From: Cordilura impudica
Lineage: Eukaryota; Arthropoda; Insecta; Diptera; Scathophagidae
Reading direction: 5' to 3'
Assembly (NCBI GenBank): GCA_963682025.1
Contig: OY821518.1
Location: 228,244,236-228,308,235, forward strand
Length of the DNA: 64,000 nucleotides
Position 1 is the stretch's first letter. Each line of letters starts with the position of its first letter. A model generated the notes under the pieces. It searched no databases. It was not told the DNA's origin and saw only the letters and a program-made list of their open reading frames with translations. This document shows positions 20,901-30,494 of the stretch, piece after piece. A program made the translations under genes and the position numbers.

Positions 20901-22907
20901 TCTGGAAATAGTATTATTAATATTTATTTCAATTTGTGAGATATCTCTATTAGGAAATGGACTATTATAAATATTTAAAAAATGATTTTTCAATTTTTCC
21001 AATTTCAAAGTTTCATTTTCTACAGATAAATGTTTAAAAGTTTGATTATTTTTATAACCTATTAAATTATAAATCTTTTTATGAGCTGTTGGTCCAGGTT
21101 TTATTTTTTCAAGATGCTCCTTAAAAATTTCTGATTGTTCAAGTTCTACTTGTCTTTTAAGAATAATATTCAGCAGCTGTATTTGTTTTGAAAACAATAA
21201 ATAATTTGAATCGAAACGATTTAAAGTTCTATGGTAAATTTTCTTCAGATTTCTTTGCCAATCATATTTAATTTTAAACAAAGTCTTAATTCTATAAGAA
21301 ACTATGAATTTTCGATTCCTCAATTCAATTTTTTCCAAATGTTCATTAGCAATCAAGTTCAGAGTTGTTGTAAATTCCAGAATATACTGATTAATTTCTA
21401 AATTTGAAAGATTTCTAATTGATGTTGGGTAGTTTTGTAATATACTTTGACTTACATCATTTTTAAAAGAATTCCAATTTGTATTTTTAAAACTAATAAA
21501 AGTAGGTTGTGTATTTAAAATAAACTCAGGGGTTCGAAGTTTGATTTGAAGATGAATAGGAAAATGATCAGAAAATGATGGTAGTGTAGAAATTTTGAAA
21601 TTTTGATTTGAAGAATTTATAGATGTAGTTCTCACTAAGAAATGGTCAAGAAATGAAGACCCATTTGGATATGACGGACTATGACGGACTACATTGTAAA
21701 AAATTAAAAAATATATTTCCATTTGCATTAGCTATAGAATCACCCCAAGAAGTGTGTTTTGCATTGAAATCACCTCCAATAAAAGTTTTATCAAAATTTT
21801 GTGAGAAATTCGATAAATATGACAGACCATCATTTAACTGTGTCGCGTTACAGTTACAAGGGATATGTAATGACCCTAGTAAATATTTTTTTATTGAACC
21901 ATCAGTTAAAACTTCTATAGTAATGAAAACATTTGGAAACCCTAAACTTGAAATATTAACTACAGAATATTTAAAAGAATTTCTTAAAACAATAGCAACT
22001 CCTTGTGAGCTTTGATCTTTTATCATGTTTTAATGAATTCAAGATATTTGTTTTGTAGTACAACTCAAAGATTAGAAACATTAAGGATTTGAAAAATATT
22101 TCCTATTTAATACGTTAATAGGTTCTTTTTTAATATATCTCAGATTCTCTTTTTGCAAACCTAACAATGCCAAACTTACCTGAAAAGCATCATTTAAACT
22201 GTGCATTCTCATACGTTCCCTTTCATTCGACTCCAAACGTCTTAAATTTCGTTCTTTGGCATTAAGTGCACCTTTCCTACGGCGGCTTTGACTAGTTCCC
22301 GAAGAATTTCTACCACGACTCGATGGTCGTGCACCACTGCCGCCGCCATTACTGCTGCCACCACCTCCACTGGTGTCATCGCTTTGCGAACTTGAATCTG
22401 TCATTTCCATATCATAGTTATTGCTTAACTTAAGTGAAAAGAGTAAAGGAAACAAATACAACGATTGAAATAATTATTAAACATTCATAAAAAGCCATCA
22501 TCTCAAACACTCGTATTATACATGAATAACAACAAACGAGTAATAGATGACATGTCCAAAAATAGAAGTCATTGCATTAAATCCTTTCGTAATTTCCAGG
22601 AATTACATCAGTACTCGTATTGTATCTTATTTACCTACGTAGCTACGTATTGGTAAAAAGTTATTCAATAATTTTTTACCTGGGGTGTCCTGCGACTTGC
22701 TCTTCTAACTGGCCTTGAAGTTCTATTATTATCCTGATTATCTGCATGTTGGGAGGTTGGTGCGGTTTGTGTCTCCGTCATGGTGTAGCTGAGCATTTGA
22801 TGGGGTATTTGCTGTTGCTGCTGAAGCTGGGAATAGTCTTGATTACCCATTAATTCGATCACTTGAGTGTCGTGCATATTTAATTTACACATTAAATCAT
22901 CATTCAT
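8927..22907 (-). CDS. dimm: Dimmed, bHLH transcription factor (three coding exons)
   Basis: Joined exons 22907-22680, 22428-22180 and 9547-8927 (all phase-0 junctions) encode about 365 residues, close to the ~390 of Drosophila Dimm as I recall it. The basic/helix-1 part (residues about 134-159, including [21 protein letters not shown]) and helix 2 (SLREVIPHV, then [14 protein letters not shown]) are the hallmark of the Mist1/Dimm subfamily. Dimm binds E-boxes as a nuclear factor and drives the regulated secretory fate of neuroendocrine cells. Outside the bHLH the protein is low-complexity: poly-Q in exons 1 and 3, and Ser/Gly-rich before the basic region. The splice sites are consensus: CCAG|GTAAAA, ACTTAAG|TTAAGC, TTTCAG|GTAAGT and TTTTTAG|TCCTTG. 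Intron 2 is 12.6 kb, TE-filled, and falls between helix 1 and helix 2. The start ATG at 22907 sits just downstream of a likely 5'-UTR splice acceptor (TTTCAG|AC at 22933), so a promoter and first exon probably lie upstream. Confidence 0.9.
9548..9811. other. dimm intron 2, unique AT-rich part
   Basis: No repeat or coding signature recognised between exon 3 and the first family B fragment. Confidence 0.4.
9812..10100 (+). mobile_element. Family B repeat, 5' fragment, copy B4
   Basis: Diverged copy of the family B 5' end: ACTCCACACCAGTGTGTAAG, then GACCGCATAAAATATATATA and GTGATGTCCGTCCGTCC. The copy has lost its 3' half. Confidence 0.65.
10185..10708. repeat. Family D repeat, copy D1
   Basis: The block GGCTCGTCATCGAGCTCAAA with GGGGCTCCCATAC-like stretches recurs at 28770-29540 and inverted at 17938-18640. 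No terminal structure or coding frame was identified, so the element class is unknown. Confidence 0.6.
10709..13684 (+). mobile_element. Family B repeat, full-length copy B1 (about 3 kb)
   Basis: The 5' end ATACCCTCCACTCCAGTGTG is mirrored by GGTGGAGGGTATCAAAG near the 3' end, followed by the hairpin ATTCGGCACAGCCGAAT and AACACTCTTACTTG. It contains GTCC/GTCT microsatellite-like sequence at about 10844-10862. Collinear with 55060-57216. The structure is Helentron-like, but I see no Rep/helicase coding. A short frame conserved between the two copies lies at about 13350-13470. Confidence 0.75.
13832..14612 (-). mobile_element. Family A repeat, copy A4 (inverted)
   Basis: It begins with the palindrome AGTCGGTCTAGACCGACT and CGATACCCTATACCA, and ends CCACATAGTGGTATAGGGTA. 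Immediately followed by another inverted copy. Confidence 0.85.
14613..15290 (-). mobile_element. Family A repeat, copy A5 (inverted, 5'-truncated)
   Basis: Tandem with A4. Its palindrome has one change (GGTCTACACC). The copy stops at the (GGAC)n tract and AATCAGATAGTGAT, where it abuts A6. Confidence 0.8.
15291..15829 (+). mobile_element. Family A repeat, copy A6 (5'-truncated)
   Basis: It starts in the interior at AGCCATGGGATGAACGCTAT and runs to GGTCTAGGCCGACTATAATT and TTCTCACTTGTTT. It faces A5 head to head with no intervening sequence. Confidence 0.8.
15830..16397. other. dimm intron 2, unassigned stretch
   Basis: About 16030-16390 is less AT-biased than its surroundings (for example GGTGACGGGGACAGGATCGT). 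No unbroken frame on either strand was recognised; it may be old element sequence. Confidence 0.3.
16398..17176 (+). mobile_element. Family A repeat, copy A7
   Basis: Standard 5' end and (GTCC)n tract at about 16535-16557. At the 3' end the palindrome is cut short (AGTCGGTCTAGAC then ACTTGTTTT), a deletion of the second arm. Confidence 0.85.
17177..17686. other. dimm intron 2, AT-rich stretch
   Basis: No feature recognised. Confidence 0.4.
17687..17899. mobile_element. Short inverted-repeat (MITE-like) element
   Basis: The left part GCCAACCGAATTGC is mirrored by GCAATTCGGTTGGC, with outer ends CAGAAAA and TTTTCTG, giving a ~210-bp hairpin-forming unit. No transposase and no clear target duplication. 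Confidence 0.5.
17899..17931. repeat. (TA)n microsatellite
   Basis: About 16 uninterrupted TA units directly after the MITE-like element. Confidence 0.9.
17938..18640. repeat. Family D repeat, copy D2 (inverted relative to D1 and D3)
   Basis: The stretch CACTTTGAGCTCGTCGAAGA and the block near 18560-18590 (CATGCAGATTGTTTCGGAAC) are the reverse complement of 28795-28870. The first part, TTATCATGGGATGGAAAATT at about 17944, is repeated at about 29451 in direct orientation, so the copy may be composite. Confidence 0.55.
18641..19024. other. dimm intron 2, AT-rich stretch
   Basis: No feature recognised. Confidence 0.4.
19025..22075 (-). mobile_element. Jockey-like LINE inserted in dimm intron 2
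   Basis: Non-LTR retrotransposon on the same strand as dimm. It is 5'-truncated inside the endonuclease domain, about 105 bp from the exon 2 splice donor. The 3' end is probably the AATAAATATAACTTATAACT region near 19025-19050, a short-repeat tail rather than a clean poly(A). The limits are approximate. Confidence 0.75.
19344..22026 (-). pseudogene. LINE ORF2 (endonuclease-reverse transcriptase), broken
   Basis: Order along the minus strand: an APE-type endonuclease tail with [13 protein letters not shown] (about 21745-21785) and FSDHFPIHL; then reverse transcriptase with [52 protein letters not shown] and [13 protein letters not shown] (the YADD box near 20125); then a C-terminal region with [19 protein letters not shown]. 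Together these identify a Jockey-superfamily ORF2, whose job is target-primed reverse transcription. The reading frame is broken near 21700 (frameshift within the endonuclease), near 20226 (stop before the PQGS block), near 19929 and near 19790. The element therefore cannot make a full protein. The endonuclease start and any ORF1 are absent. Confidence 0.85.
22180..22428 (-). CDS. dimm: dimm coding exon 2 (basic region and helix 1)
   Basis: 83 codons. It begins after ACTTAAG with Leu-Ser-Asn-Asn, passes through a Ser/Gly-rich linker ([19 protein letters not shown]), and ends at HSLNDAFQ followed by the donor GTAAGT. The [20 protein letters not shown] stretch contains the DNA-binding basic region of Dimm/Mist1. 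Confidence 0.9.
22680..22907 (-). CDS. dimm: dimm coding exon 1 (N-terminus)
   Basis: 76 codons from ATG at 22907 (AAAAAATGAATG context) to the donor CCCCAG|GTAAAAAA. It contains a QLQQQQQ run and an Arg-rich end ([12 protein letters not shown]). The N-terminus is less conserved in the family; this exon is assigned from its splice phase and position, with no competing frame. Confidence 0.75.
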
Positions 22908-22933
22908 TTTTTTATCGTTGTAGGCGGGTTTGT
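22908..22933 (-). promoter_or_regulatory. dimm: dimm 5'-UTR segment with upstream splice acceptor
   Basis: CTTAATTTCAG|ACAAACCCGC on the minus strand looks like a 3' splice site 26 nt before the ATG, implying an upstream non-coding exon that I cannot place. Confidence 0.35.
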
Positions 22934-23138
22934 CTGAAATTAAGGTATAGGCGATGTTATGTTATGATAATTATGTAATGATCAAAATTTAATCAGATTA
23001 AATCTAGGGTCTTTATTGTTGGGTTCAAAGGAACTTAATGTATTAGGAAAATATGTATTATCTGCATGTAGGTCCAAGTAGGTAACAATTACACAAAGCA
23101 ACAAAAAATTTTAAAAAAATTCTACACTTTAAGCGCAG

Positions 23139-23290
23139 CTATTTATACCCTATATGACTCAGAGGTACTGATTTAGTATATAGGCTCGTATCAGCCATAG
23201 AATGGTTGCACTTGAAATTGGGAAACAGGTCCAAAAATGCCCAATCCAGATCATATTTAATGAAGTTAGTTAGGTATTCCAAAAACATAT
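23139..23290 (-). mobile_element. Family A-like fragment, diverged
   Basis: TTTATACCCTATATGACTCA with ATATAGGCTCGTATCAGCCATAG and AAATTGGGAAACAGGTCC resembles internal blocks of family A, compressed by deletions. Confidence 0.4.
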
Positions 23291-23339
23291 ACTTATAACT
23301 TTCATACATTGGAAGCTGAATATTCGAAGTATTCATGGT

Positions 23340-24350
23340 TTCTTAATTTTAATAGGATTACATCTGCATATTTTGGCATGGTAAGTGGGGTTCCCTTACG
23401 GTTTTTTTCCATGTTCGATAATAGAGTGGTCATTGAAAAAATTAAAATGCGATTTTGGCTATAGGCGGGGTCCAGTTTGTTACGTTTTCATATAAAACTA
23501 ATAAATGTGAAGTTTGGGGGTAATTGGAAAAAGGAAAAATAGCGCCGGAAATCGATTGAAAATTTCAAGTGTGTTTATATGGGGAAAATATGACTTTTTT
23601 TTAGATTTTACGAAAATTTCGTTCTATAGCTTAATTTTGCCGACAAGTTGTTATAAGAATCGGAATAGCTAATTAATTATCTATTCTAAAAGCTATAAAA
23701 ATTCAAAAACGAATAAAAATTCGCCAAGAAATAGCAAATGCCCCAGATCACTTTTGTGCCAAATAAAACTAGGTCATGAAATTTGATAGAATTTTAATTC
23801 AATTTTGAGAAATTGATTAAAGCAATAATTGTTTTTGTCTCTTGACTTATAAGTAATGAGATATGAAGTATTGTTTTATTACAACGTTGTTAACATATTG
23901 CGCATAGAGACCGAAAATGAAAAAAATTTTTGATAAAATTTTGAAAACTCCTTTTTCAAGTTTTAAAAATTTTTCCTAAACAAAATTTATTAAAATGGAT
24001 CTGGCGCTTCAAGGTTTTGTTAAGTACATATCACAGATTAATTGTGTGAATTTTTAAGTAAATCCCTGTGCCAGAATTTTTTTGACAAGGATTTTATTTT
24101 TGCGGATTTCGAGAAAAATGGGATTTTTGTAAAATATTCTGTAAATGTACTCTTTGTAAATACTTTGTATCAAAAATTCATTACTTTTCTTCTTTTAAAT
24201 GTTATATTTCATCTTAATAGCCTAGGGTTTCGGAAAAATATAATATGACCTCATTAACCCTTTTGGAATTGAGGTCACATATGACCCCAAGCTAATAAAA
24301 GACAATTTATTAAAAAAATTCAAATATTTTGTAAGTGCTGTTGAATTTTT
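23340..24350. other. AT-rich intergenic stretch
   Basis: No gene or element end recognised. Confidence 0.4.
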
Positions 24351-24548
24351 AAATGTGACGCTTCAGTCTCATGCAGTCATTAATCGCGAACAGACGTATT
24401 TATTGTTACTTGCTTAGTATTGCTACAGTAATTTAAAAACAAAAGTTACAGTTAAAAACAACAACATACTATCATAGTAAATTGCATTTACTTACTACTT
24501 TACTAAAGTAAACAACAAAAAGAACTAGAAAAAAAAAACAAGCTATTT

Positions 24549-25547
24549 ATGAATGCTTTAAAACGAAAGAAGTGTTGGGGAAGTGCCCCAAAAAAGAAAT
24601 TCAGTGCAAATGAAAATCGATTTAAAATCTTACAAAATTTAGATGATGAAGAAGACACTTTCAGTGAAGGTGAGCAACAAGATATTAGGGATTACAAAAT
24701 TGTAATACCCCCAATTGTCGTTGATTCTATTCATCGTTTTACTCCAGTATATAATTTAATTGGGAAAGATTACGAGTTCAAAAGAATGTCAGTCGGCACG
24801 AAAATAATATCTTCTTCTTTGGCAAATTATGATGTCGCAAAGAAAAAACTCACCGCATCTAATTTCAGATTCTATATCCACGAAGGTAAAGATACTAAAT
24901 TGTTTAAGATATTCCTATATGGCCTACCCCAAACTGACCCAAAAGCATTAGAGGAAGAGCTTAAATTAGAATACAATGTCACTGCAACTAGTGTTAAGGA
25001 AATAAAAACAGTTCGTTCTTCTGCAGATGATGCATTGTATATGTTAGAGTTTGACCGAACTCAAAACTCAAAGTCACAGATATTAAAAATTAGACGACTT
25101 CGCAGTATTGTGGTCAAGTGGAGAAACCCCCTAAAAAGTAAAAAAGGCCCTACTCAATGCACCAAGTGCGCAATGTACGGCCATGGTTCCAAGAACTGTT
25201 ATCGCAATAATATCTGTATTGCATGTGGTGGTGATCATGATTTATCAGTTTGTCAAATAAACAAGATACCAGAGGGAAACCCTGTAGCTTACAAGTGCTT
25301 CAGTTGTACCAAGAAAAATCTAAAAAACACAAATCATAGAGCAGGTGCCCCTCGGTGTCCCAGCCGTAAAGAATACCTTGTCATGCGTGATAATATCAGC
25401 AAGAGGAATCAGCCTACACGAAACCAGCATTTCCACGAATTTTTCGAGCAAGCTCCAAACAATACGACTCAATGGGTTAATCCTTCAAATTCTGTGCCGA
25501 TTGGAAACAGTCCAATTTTGCCGCTAAGAGTTATGCCGATGGAGTAA
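24549..25547 (+). CDS. LINE ORF1, gag-like nucleic-acid-binding protein
   Basis: 332 codons. The C-terminal third has zinc-knuckle patterns: CTKCAMYGHGSKNC near residue 203, CIACGGDHDLSVC just after it, and a looser CFSCTKK...HRAGAPRC, as in Jockey-type ORF1 proteins that coat the RNA intermediate. The frame ends at TAA 25547, but the next frame from about 25520 continues in a gag-like way (KSYADGVRTATRP) to a TAA at 25700-25702, so ORF1 most likely carries a frameshift near 25520 and originally ended there. In that reading its stop overlaps the ORF2 start. Confidence 0.8.
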   Translation: MNALKRKKCWGSAPKKKFSANENRFKILQNLDDEEDTFSEGEQQDIRDYKIVIPPIVVDSIHRFTPVYNLIGKDYEFKRMSVGTKIISSSLANYDVAKKKLTASNFRFYIHEGKDTKLFKIFLYGLPQTDPKALEEELKLEYNVTATSVKEIKTVRSSADDALYMLEFDRTQNSKSQILKIRRLRSIVVKWRNPLKSKKGPTQCTKCAMYGHGSKNCYRNNICIACGGDHDLSVCQINKIPEGNPVAYKCFSCTKKNLKNTNHRAGAPRCPSRKEYLVMRDNISKRNQPTRNQHFHEFFEQAPNNTTQWVNPSNSVPIGNSPILPLRVMPME

Positions 25548-25691
25548 GAACAGCTACTAGACCAACCAACATACGAGATGACTTATATAGTATCGATGAA
25601 TTGTTCAACATATTTACGAATGCTGTGTCTGACCTACAGAAGTGTACTTCAAAAATGGAACAGCCTAACGTAATAATGCAATTGCTTAAAT

Positions 25692-28203
25692 ATGGCATCT
25701 AACAACAGAAATAACTGCCTTCATGTAATGCACTGGAACTGCCAAGGTATTACAAGCTTTAATCAATCAGTTCAACTTCATTTATTTTTAAGAGAAAAAA
25801 ATATTGATATCCTGCTTCTTAATGAAACTTTTTTAAAAACAAACCATAAGTTCAAGTTACCTGGTTATATTGTGTACAGAAATGATAGACCCTCTCATGG
25901 AGGTGGTGTAGCAATAGCCGTAAGGTCAACCATAGCGCATAAGTTGGAAATATCATTTGATAGTAAAATATTTTTCAACAAATGCATATCTATGGAAATC
26001 TGCAATAGAAAAGTAATGTTTATAGGTGCCTACTGTCCACGTTATACAGATGATTTTGTCTCAGATCTTAATCTTTTAACTTCTGCCAATTGTGATTTCT
26101 TTATTCTTGGAGATTTTAACTCTCATCACACCAGTTGGAATTGTCCAACATCTGACAGAGCTGGTAAACTTCTTTATAACCATCAAAATTTGTCAAACTA
26201 CTATATATATTTTCCATACCACCCCACTCGTTTTCCTCAGAATATAATATATATACGTCCATCGACGTTTTCAGAATTAGAGACTCATCCTAACAAATTG
26301 TACTCTGATCACGTGCCAATTACCTTTTACCTTAACGAACCTGCCCGTGATCATGTAAAACTATTCCCTGATTATTTTAATGCCAATTGGGAACAATTTT
26401 AGAGTATAATCGATTCTAAAATTAATCAGTCGGCCATTCTAAACAATCAGCTATCCCATCTCAATGTTGACCAATCAATTCAAGAATTTACTGACCTGAT
26501 TACCTTTGCTTGTTGTTCATCAATACCTTACCAAACTCGTGAAAATATAAATTTCCAGGTATCTCCTGATTGGAAGAGAATGATTTCTGTGCGAAATATG
26601 TATAGACGAAAGTTTCAGCGGTGTAATGACGTCACCAGAAAAACATTATTTCGGGCAATAGTCAGAGAACTGAATAAAATGATTGCCTACCACATTAATA
26701 TTGCTAGAACTGAAGCGTGAGGATCATTTCTGTCCAAATTGCCTGTTGGAGGTAAGAATTTCTGGAAGATTACAAAACGTATTAGAGGTAAGTCCAGTTC
26801 AATTAAGAAACTGGTTGTTAATAATCGTATAGTCACTGACAGCGTCGAAATTGCCAACACTATTGCCGATCTGTCCGCTAGAGCTCACAATACCAACTTT
26901 AATAGTTCTATAGATAGAAAAGTCAACTTAGTCGTAAGATCAATAGAAGTTGACGACTCGTCTAATAACAATATAGACACTTTTACCTGTTCTGATGAAG
27001 TTATATTCTTTATTAAAAATCTCAAAAACTCAAAGTCTCCTGGTTTGGATAAAATAACCAACATGGTCCTGAAGAAACTTCCAAGTGCAGCTTACGAATT
27101 CTTGGGTAAATTTTATTATTTTTGTATTCAGAATGGCCATTTCCCAACAGGATTTAAAAAGGCGAAAGTTATTCCCATTGCTAAAAGTGGTAAGGACCCA
27201 AATATACCATCGAGCTACAGGCCAAACAGTTTACTGAGCTCTCTGGATAAAATTTTTGAAAAAATTATATTGAAAAGACTGAGCAATTTCGTCGATGAAA
27301 ATAATCTTCTCCATAGCTGCCAATATGGATTTAGAGCTCAACATTCTACTACCCACCAGTTAAAACGTGTAGTGAACATGGTAAAAGCCAATAAGAATAG
27401 ACGTTACTCCACAGGAGTACTCTTCCTCGACATAGAAAAAGCTTTTGACTCAATTTGGCATAATGGGCAGGGGTGCCACAGGGTTCCGTGTTATCTCCAC
27501 TGCTCTATAATATTAACATTTCTGACTTCAAATTATCGGCAGGTAATGACGTGGCTTTTTATGCCGACGACAGCGCATTCATTTCACACGGAAAGGTTTC
27601 AAATGCTATTGTAAAGCGTATGCAAAAGGCCCTTGTCTCCGCATCCAAATACTTCACCAAGTGGAAAATTAAAATTAACGAAGAGAAATCTCAGGCGATA
27701 TTGTTTCCGTTTAATAAATCTCCTAAGAGAAATCCCTCCCTTAAATTGTTTCTAGATGGAACTGAAATGGCTTTCTCAAAATCAATCAAATATCTTGGCT
27801 TAACACTAGATGAAAAACTGACTTTCAAGGAACATTTAATAAATGTTTCTTTACGAGCAGTTCGTTGTGGTTGAACTCTGTATCCTCTTCTTAATAGAAA
27901 ATCGAAACTGAGTATTAAAAACAAACTTCTTTTATACAAGTTATGTATCAGACCTATTCTTACATATGGCTGTGTTGTTTGGATAGATTGCGCAAAAACC
28001 CACAAGAAACGTATTCAAATAATTCAAAATAAAAATTTGAAGATAATACTTAATTTACCAAGACGATTTCCCACTATAGAATTGCATAGAATGACAGGAC
28101 AAAAAACTATCGAAACGTTAATTAAGGATATGACATTGGCATTCAATTATAGATGCAGAAGGTCAAATTTTGCCCATTTGAGAGGTTTACATAACATGGA
28201 CTA
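25692..28203 (+). pseudogene. LINE ORF2 (endonuclease-reverse transcriptase), broken
   Basis: The APE endonuclease at the N-terminus shows MHWNCQGI, LLNETFLK, GDFNSHHTSWNC and SDHVPITFYL. The reverse transcriptase shows SPGLDKITNMVLKKLP, YRPNSLLSSLDKIFEK, YGFRAQHSTTHQL, LFLDIEKAFDSIWHNG, PQGSVLSPLLYN and VAFYADDSAFI (27556 on). The C-terminal region includes CIRPILTYGCVVW. Lesions: TAG at about 26401, TGA at about 26718, a deletion of about 130 bp near 27466 that removes the stretch between the FDSIWH and GVPQG blocks and shifts the frame, and TGA at about 27872. It cannot encode a working enzyme, but the order and ends are preserved. Confidence 0.85.
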
Positions 28204-28592
28204 ATTGACTCTATACACTCTGGTATAAACTCAATTAGTTCTTTTGTTTAATAAAAACCTTTCAAACCTCCCTTTTTATTTTAATTTTTTTTTTTGTGAT
28301 ATTATATGTAGGTTTTTTCATACTATCTTTTTCCTATATACTAGATTAATATGTTTAAGAAATGCTAACTTATATTAATAAATTATGTAATTATTTGCTG
28401 TAATATGTTAACGATAGTAACTCAAAATTGTTTTAGAAATAAGAAACTCAATGACTTACATATTGATAGTAAATAAATAAAAAAAAAAATAAATGCGACG
28501 CTTAAAATATAATAACCAAATGAGGGAATAACCAATTGAGGGAATTTTTTTAAAATATTCATTGAATGAAAAAATAAAATATCCTAGAATTT

Positions 28593-28623
28593 GCACTCGA
28601 ATTTCGAGTGCTGGGCTCTGCTG
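28593..28623 (+). mobile_element. Helitron 3' terminus, family E (copy E2, degenerate)
   Basis: Perfect hairpin GCACTCGAATTTCGAGTGC followed by TGGGCTCTG and CTGT in place of CTAG. Confidence 0.5.
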
Positions 28624-28769
28624 TACGTATTATTATTTTAGGAAAAAAGTAACCAAAATTAAAATAATATTCGCATCTCCACAGTGAAATAAAAAGTTAT
28701 CAATTTTGGTTAGAAATAATCACAAACGGCAGCTCTGCATGGGATAATGTTGTATGAAGAATCTTAGTA

Positions 28770-29540
28770 ACAGAATTGTGTGAGGTTCGGAAAAAACTGC
28801 ATGAACGAAAGGAGGGGCAGTATGACGAGAGAAAGTTGCTCCTCATCGAGTTCAATGTGCGGGCAAAACGGAAATAAAATTACAAAAAACTACACAACTG
28901 TCACAGAATCACTCCCAGAGGTGTAAAGTGTAGCACCCTTATAATTTTTCCTACCCAATTTTTTTTCCGAACATACCGACCCTCTATTTTATGAAATCGT
29001 ACAAAATTTACCCACACTGCTCCTCACATATCCCTAGACGGGTCAAAGGTATGACCGACTCCCATTCGATTTCCACCCCCAAAATTTTTTAGAATATACA
29101 CGTATGGGGGCTCCCACAAAAAATTTACATTACAGGCTAGAAATATGGAGAAGAAAACACACCAGTCACTTATCTCCACACCTTATGGGGGCTCACATAC
29201 AAATATGGTGGATTTATGAAATTGTTAAATTTGGCACCTAAAGTGCCTAGGATGCCCCTGGACATATCAAATGTATGACCGAACTCACTTAATTTTTCCT
29301 CCCCAAAATTTTTTTTGCCAATATACCTACCCACAATCTCCATTCCTTAAGGGGGCTCCCGCACAAAATATAGTCTATGAAATCGAGAATTTTTTAATTT
29401 TTATTAAGCCTAAAAATACATGTTTGTATTTATCTAATTAATTTGTTTTTATCATGGGATGGAAAATTTTTTCCGATTTTCAGCTACGACCTAAAGCAAA
29501 AATATTTTTACCACCTCGTTACGGCAAAACACGTTGCTAT
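28770..29540. repeat. Family D repeat, copy D3
   Basis: It shares TCATCGAGTTCAATGTGCGG with D1 and (inverted) D2, plus multiple GGGGGCTCCC-type blocks and the TTATCATGGGATGGAAAATT block near 29451. No frame or terminus recognised. Confidence 0.6.
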
Positions 29541-30428
29541 AGTCCTCTGTTGCCTCTTTTGGCAACGTCGTTGACAACATGTAATTTACGCAGTATTTCT
29601 AAGGCTTACTGGTAGTCTTCGCACTATTCTCATATATCTGGATCAGTAGCAATAACATCTGTTGAGAAGCCGAATCGGGCGTAAAATTTTGTTGTTTCAG
29701 GTGTGACGTAATAACTCAAATCTTTCTTCAAGAGTTCTTTGTGCACTTATTTTAATGTCATGTCATTATATTTAATTCAATAACATTAAGTCGATAAACA
29801 CTTTCTCGAACTCCATTCGCCGTTTTCCGCTTAATGTCACATGAGATGTTCGAATCAAATAACACAAGAGCAACAGGTTCACCACTGAGATACCAGAGAT
29901 GTAAAGATAATATATTTAGTAGTCGTTGAGACACAATCCGATCAACTGAAGCATAATCAGCAATCGCTTACAAACGAAATCTGCAAATCTGGTTAAACCA
30001 AGATTTTTGATTTGGTTTAGCCGAAATGTGCTTTGATGGAATGAATAATCGCATACCAAGCTTTATTAATTATTCCACCATTTTCGCAGCAGCATTAACA
30101 TTTGCATCCAGGAAACAAAGTTTCTAGTTGAAATGCTTGAAGAAATCATTGAGCTCATCCCAACGAGACTCTTCATAAATAAAATCTGAGCGCTTCATAG
30201 CTGGTGCTGAAACACATTGAAGTACAGAGTGTGAAAAGGATGTGGAAAAGGTGCAGTGATCCGAATTACCGAGAGGTGCAATGTTTAGTATTCAGCTTGC
30301 GAAATCGAAATCTTTCAAACAATCTACCATCGTATAGTTCAAGGTTAGCTGAAATTAAATTGCCTTCATTAAAAAGCCATAGAAAAATGCTTAATTGACA
30401 TTTTTAATGAAATTAATAAATGGCGACG
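29541..30428 (-). pseudogene. Degenerate coding-like sequence, product unassigned
   Basis: Minus-strand fragments read as protein (for example LWYLSGEPVALVLFDSNIS) in frames broken by many stops. The composition is less AT-biased than the neighbours. The style suggests an old transposon-encoded or host gene remnant, but I cannot name it. The Transib insertion starts right after it, and similar-looking sequence resumes at about 34463. Confidence 0.35.
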
Positions 30429-30494
30429 CACAGTGGGTGAAAATCGTTTTTCATTTGCCAAAATTCTGTAACTTTTGAACCGATCAAAATATTT
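30429..30494. repeat. Left TIR of the Transib element (RSS-like heptamer)
   Basis: The terminal CACAGTG is identical to the V(D)J recombination signal heptamer. The next ~60 bp match the reverse complement of 34134-34199 with about two mismatches. Confidence 0.85.

Larger units (their letters stand above)
24364..28490 (+). mobile_element. Near full-length Jockey-like LINE with target-site duplication
   Basis: Flanked by AAATGTGACGCTT (24351-24363) and AAATGCGACGCTT (28491-28503), a 13-bp target duplication with one mismatch. The 5' end CAGTCTCATGCAG and the A-rich tail AAATAAATAAAAAAAAAAAT at 28471-28490 fit a complete non-LTR insertion of 4.1 kb. Two frames, a gag-like ORF1 and an EN-RT ORF2, lie in the usual order. 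Confidence 0.85.

Noticed and set aside
22081..22461. A longer exon 2 of dimm starting at an in-frame ATG at 22461
   Set aside because: The hydrophobic [11 protein letters not shown] start is intron sequence; the ACTTAAG acceptor at 22429-22430 gives a phase-0 join with exon 1.
30459..30467. Nonamer of a full recombination signal 23 bp after the CACAGTG heptamer
   Set aside because: The block there (CAAAATTCT) only loosely resembles the ACAAAAACC consensus; not enough to claim a full RSS.
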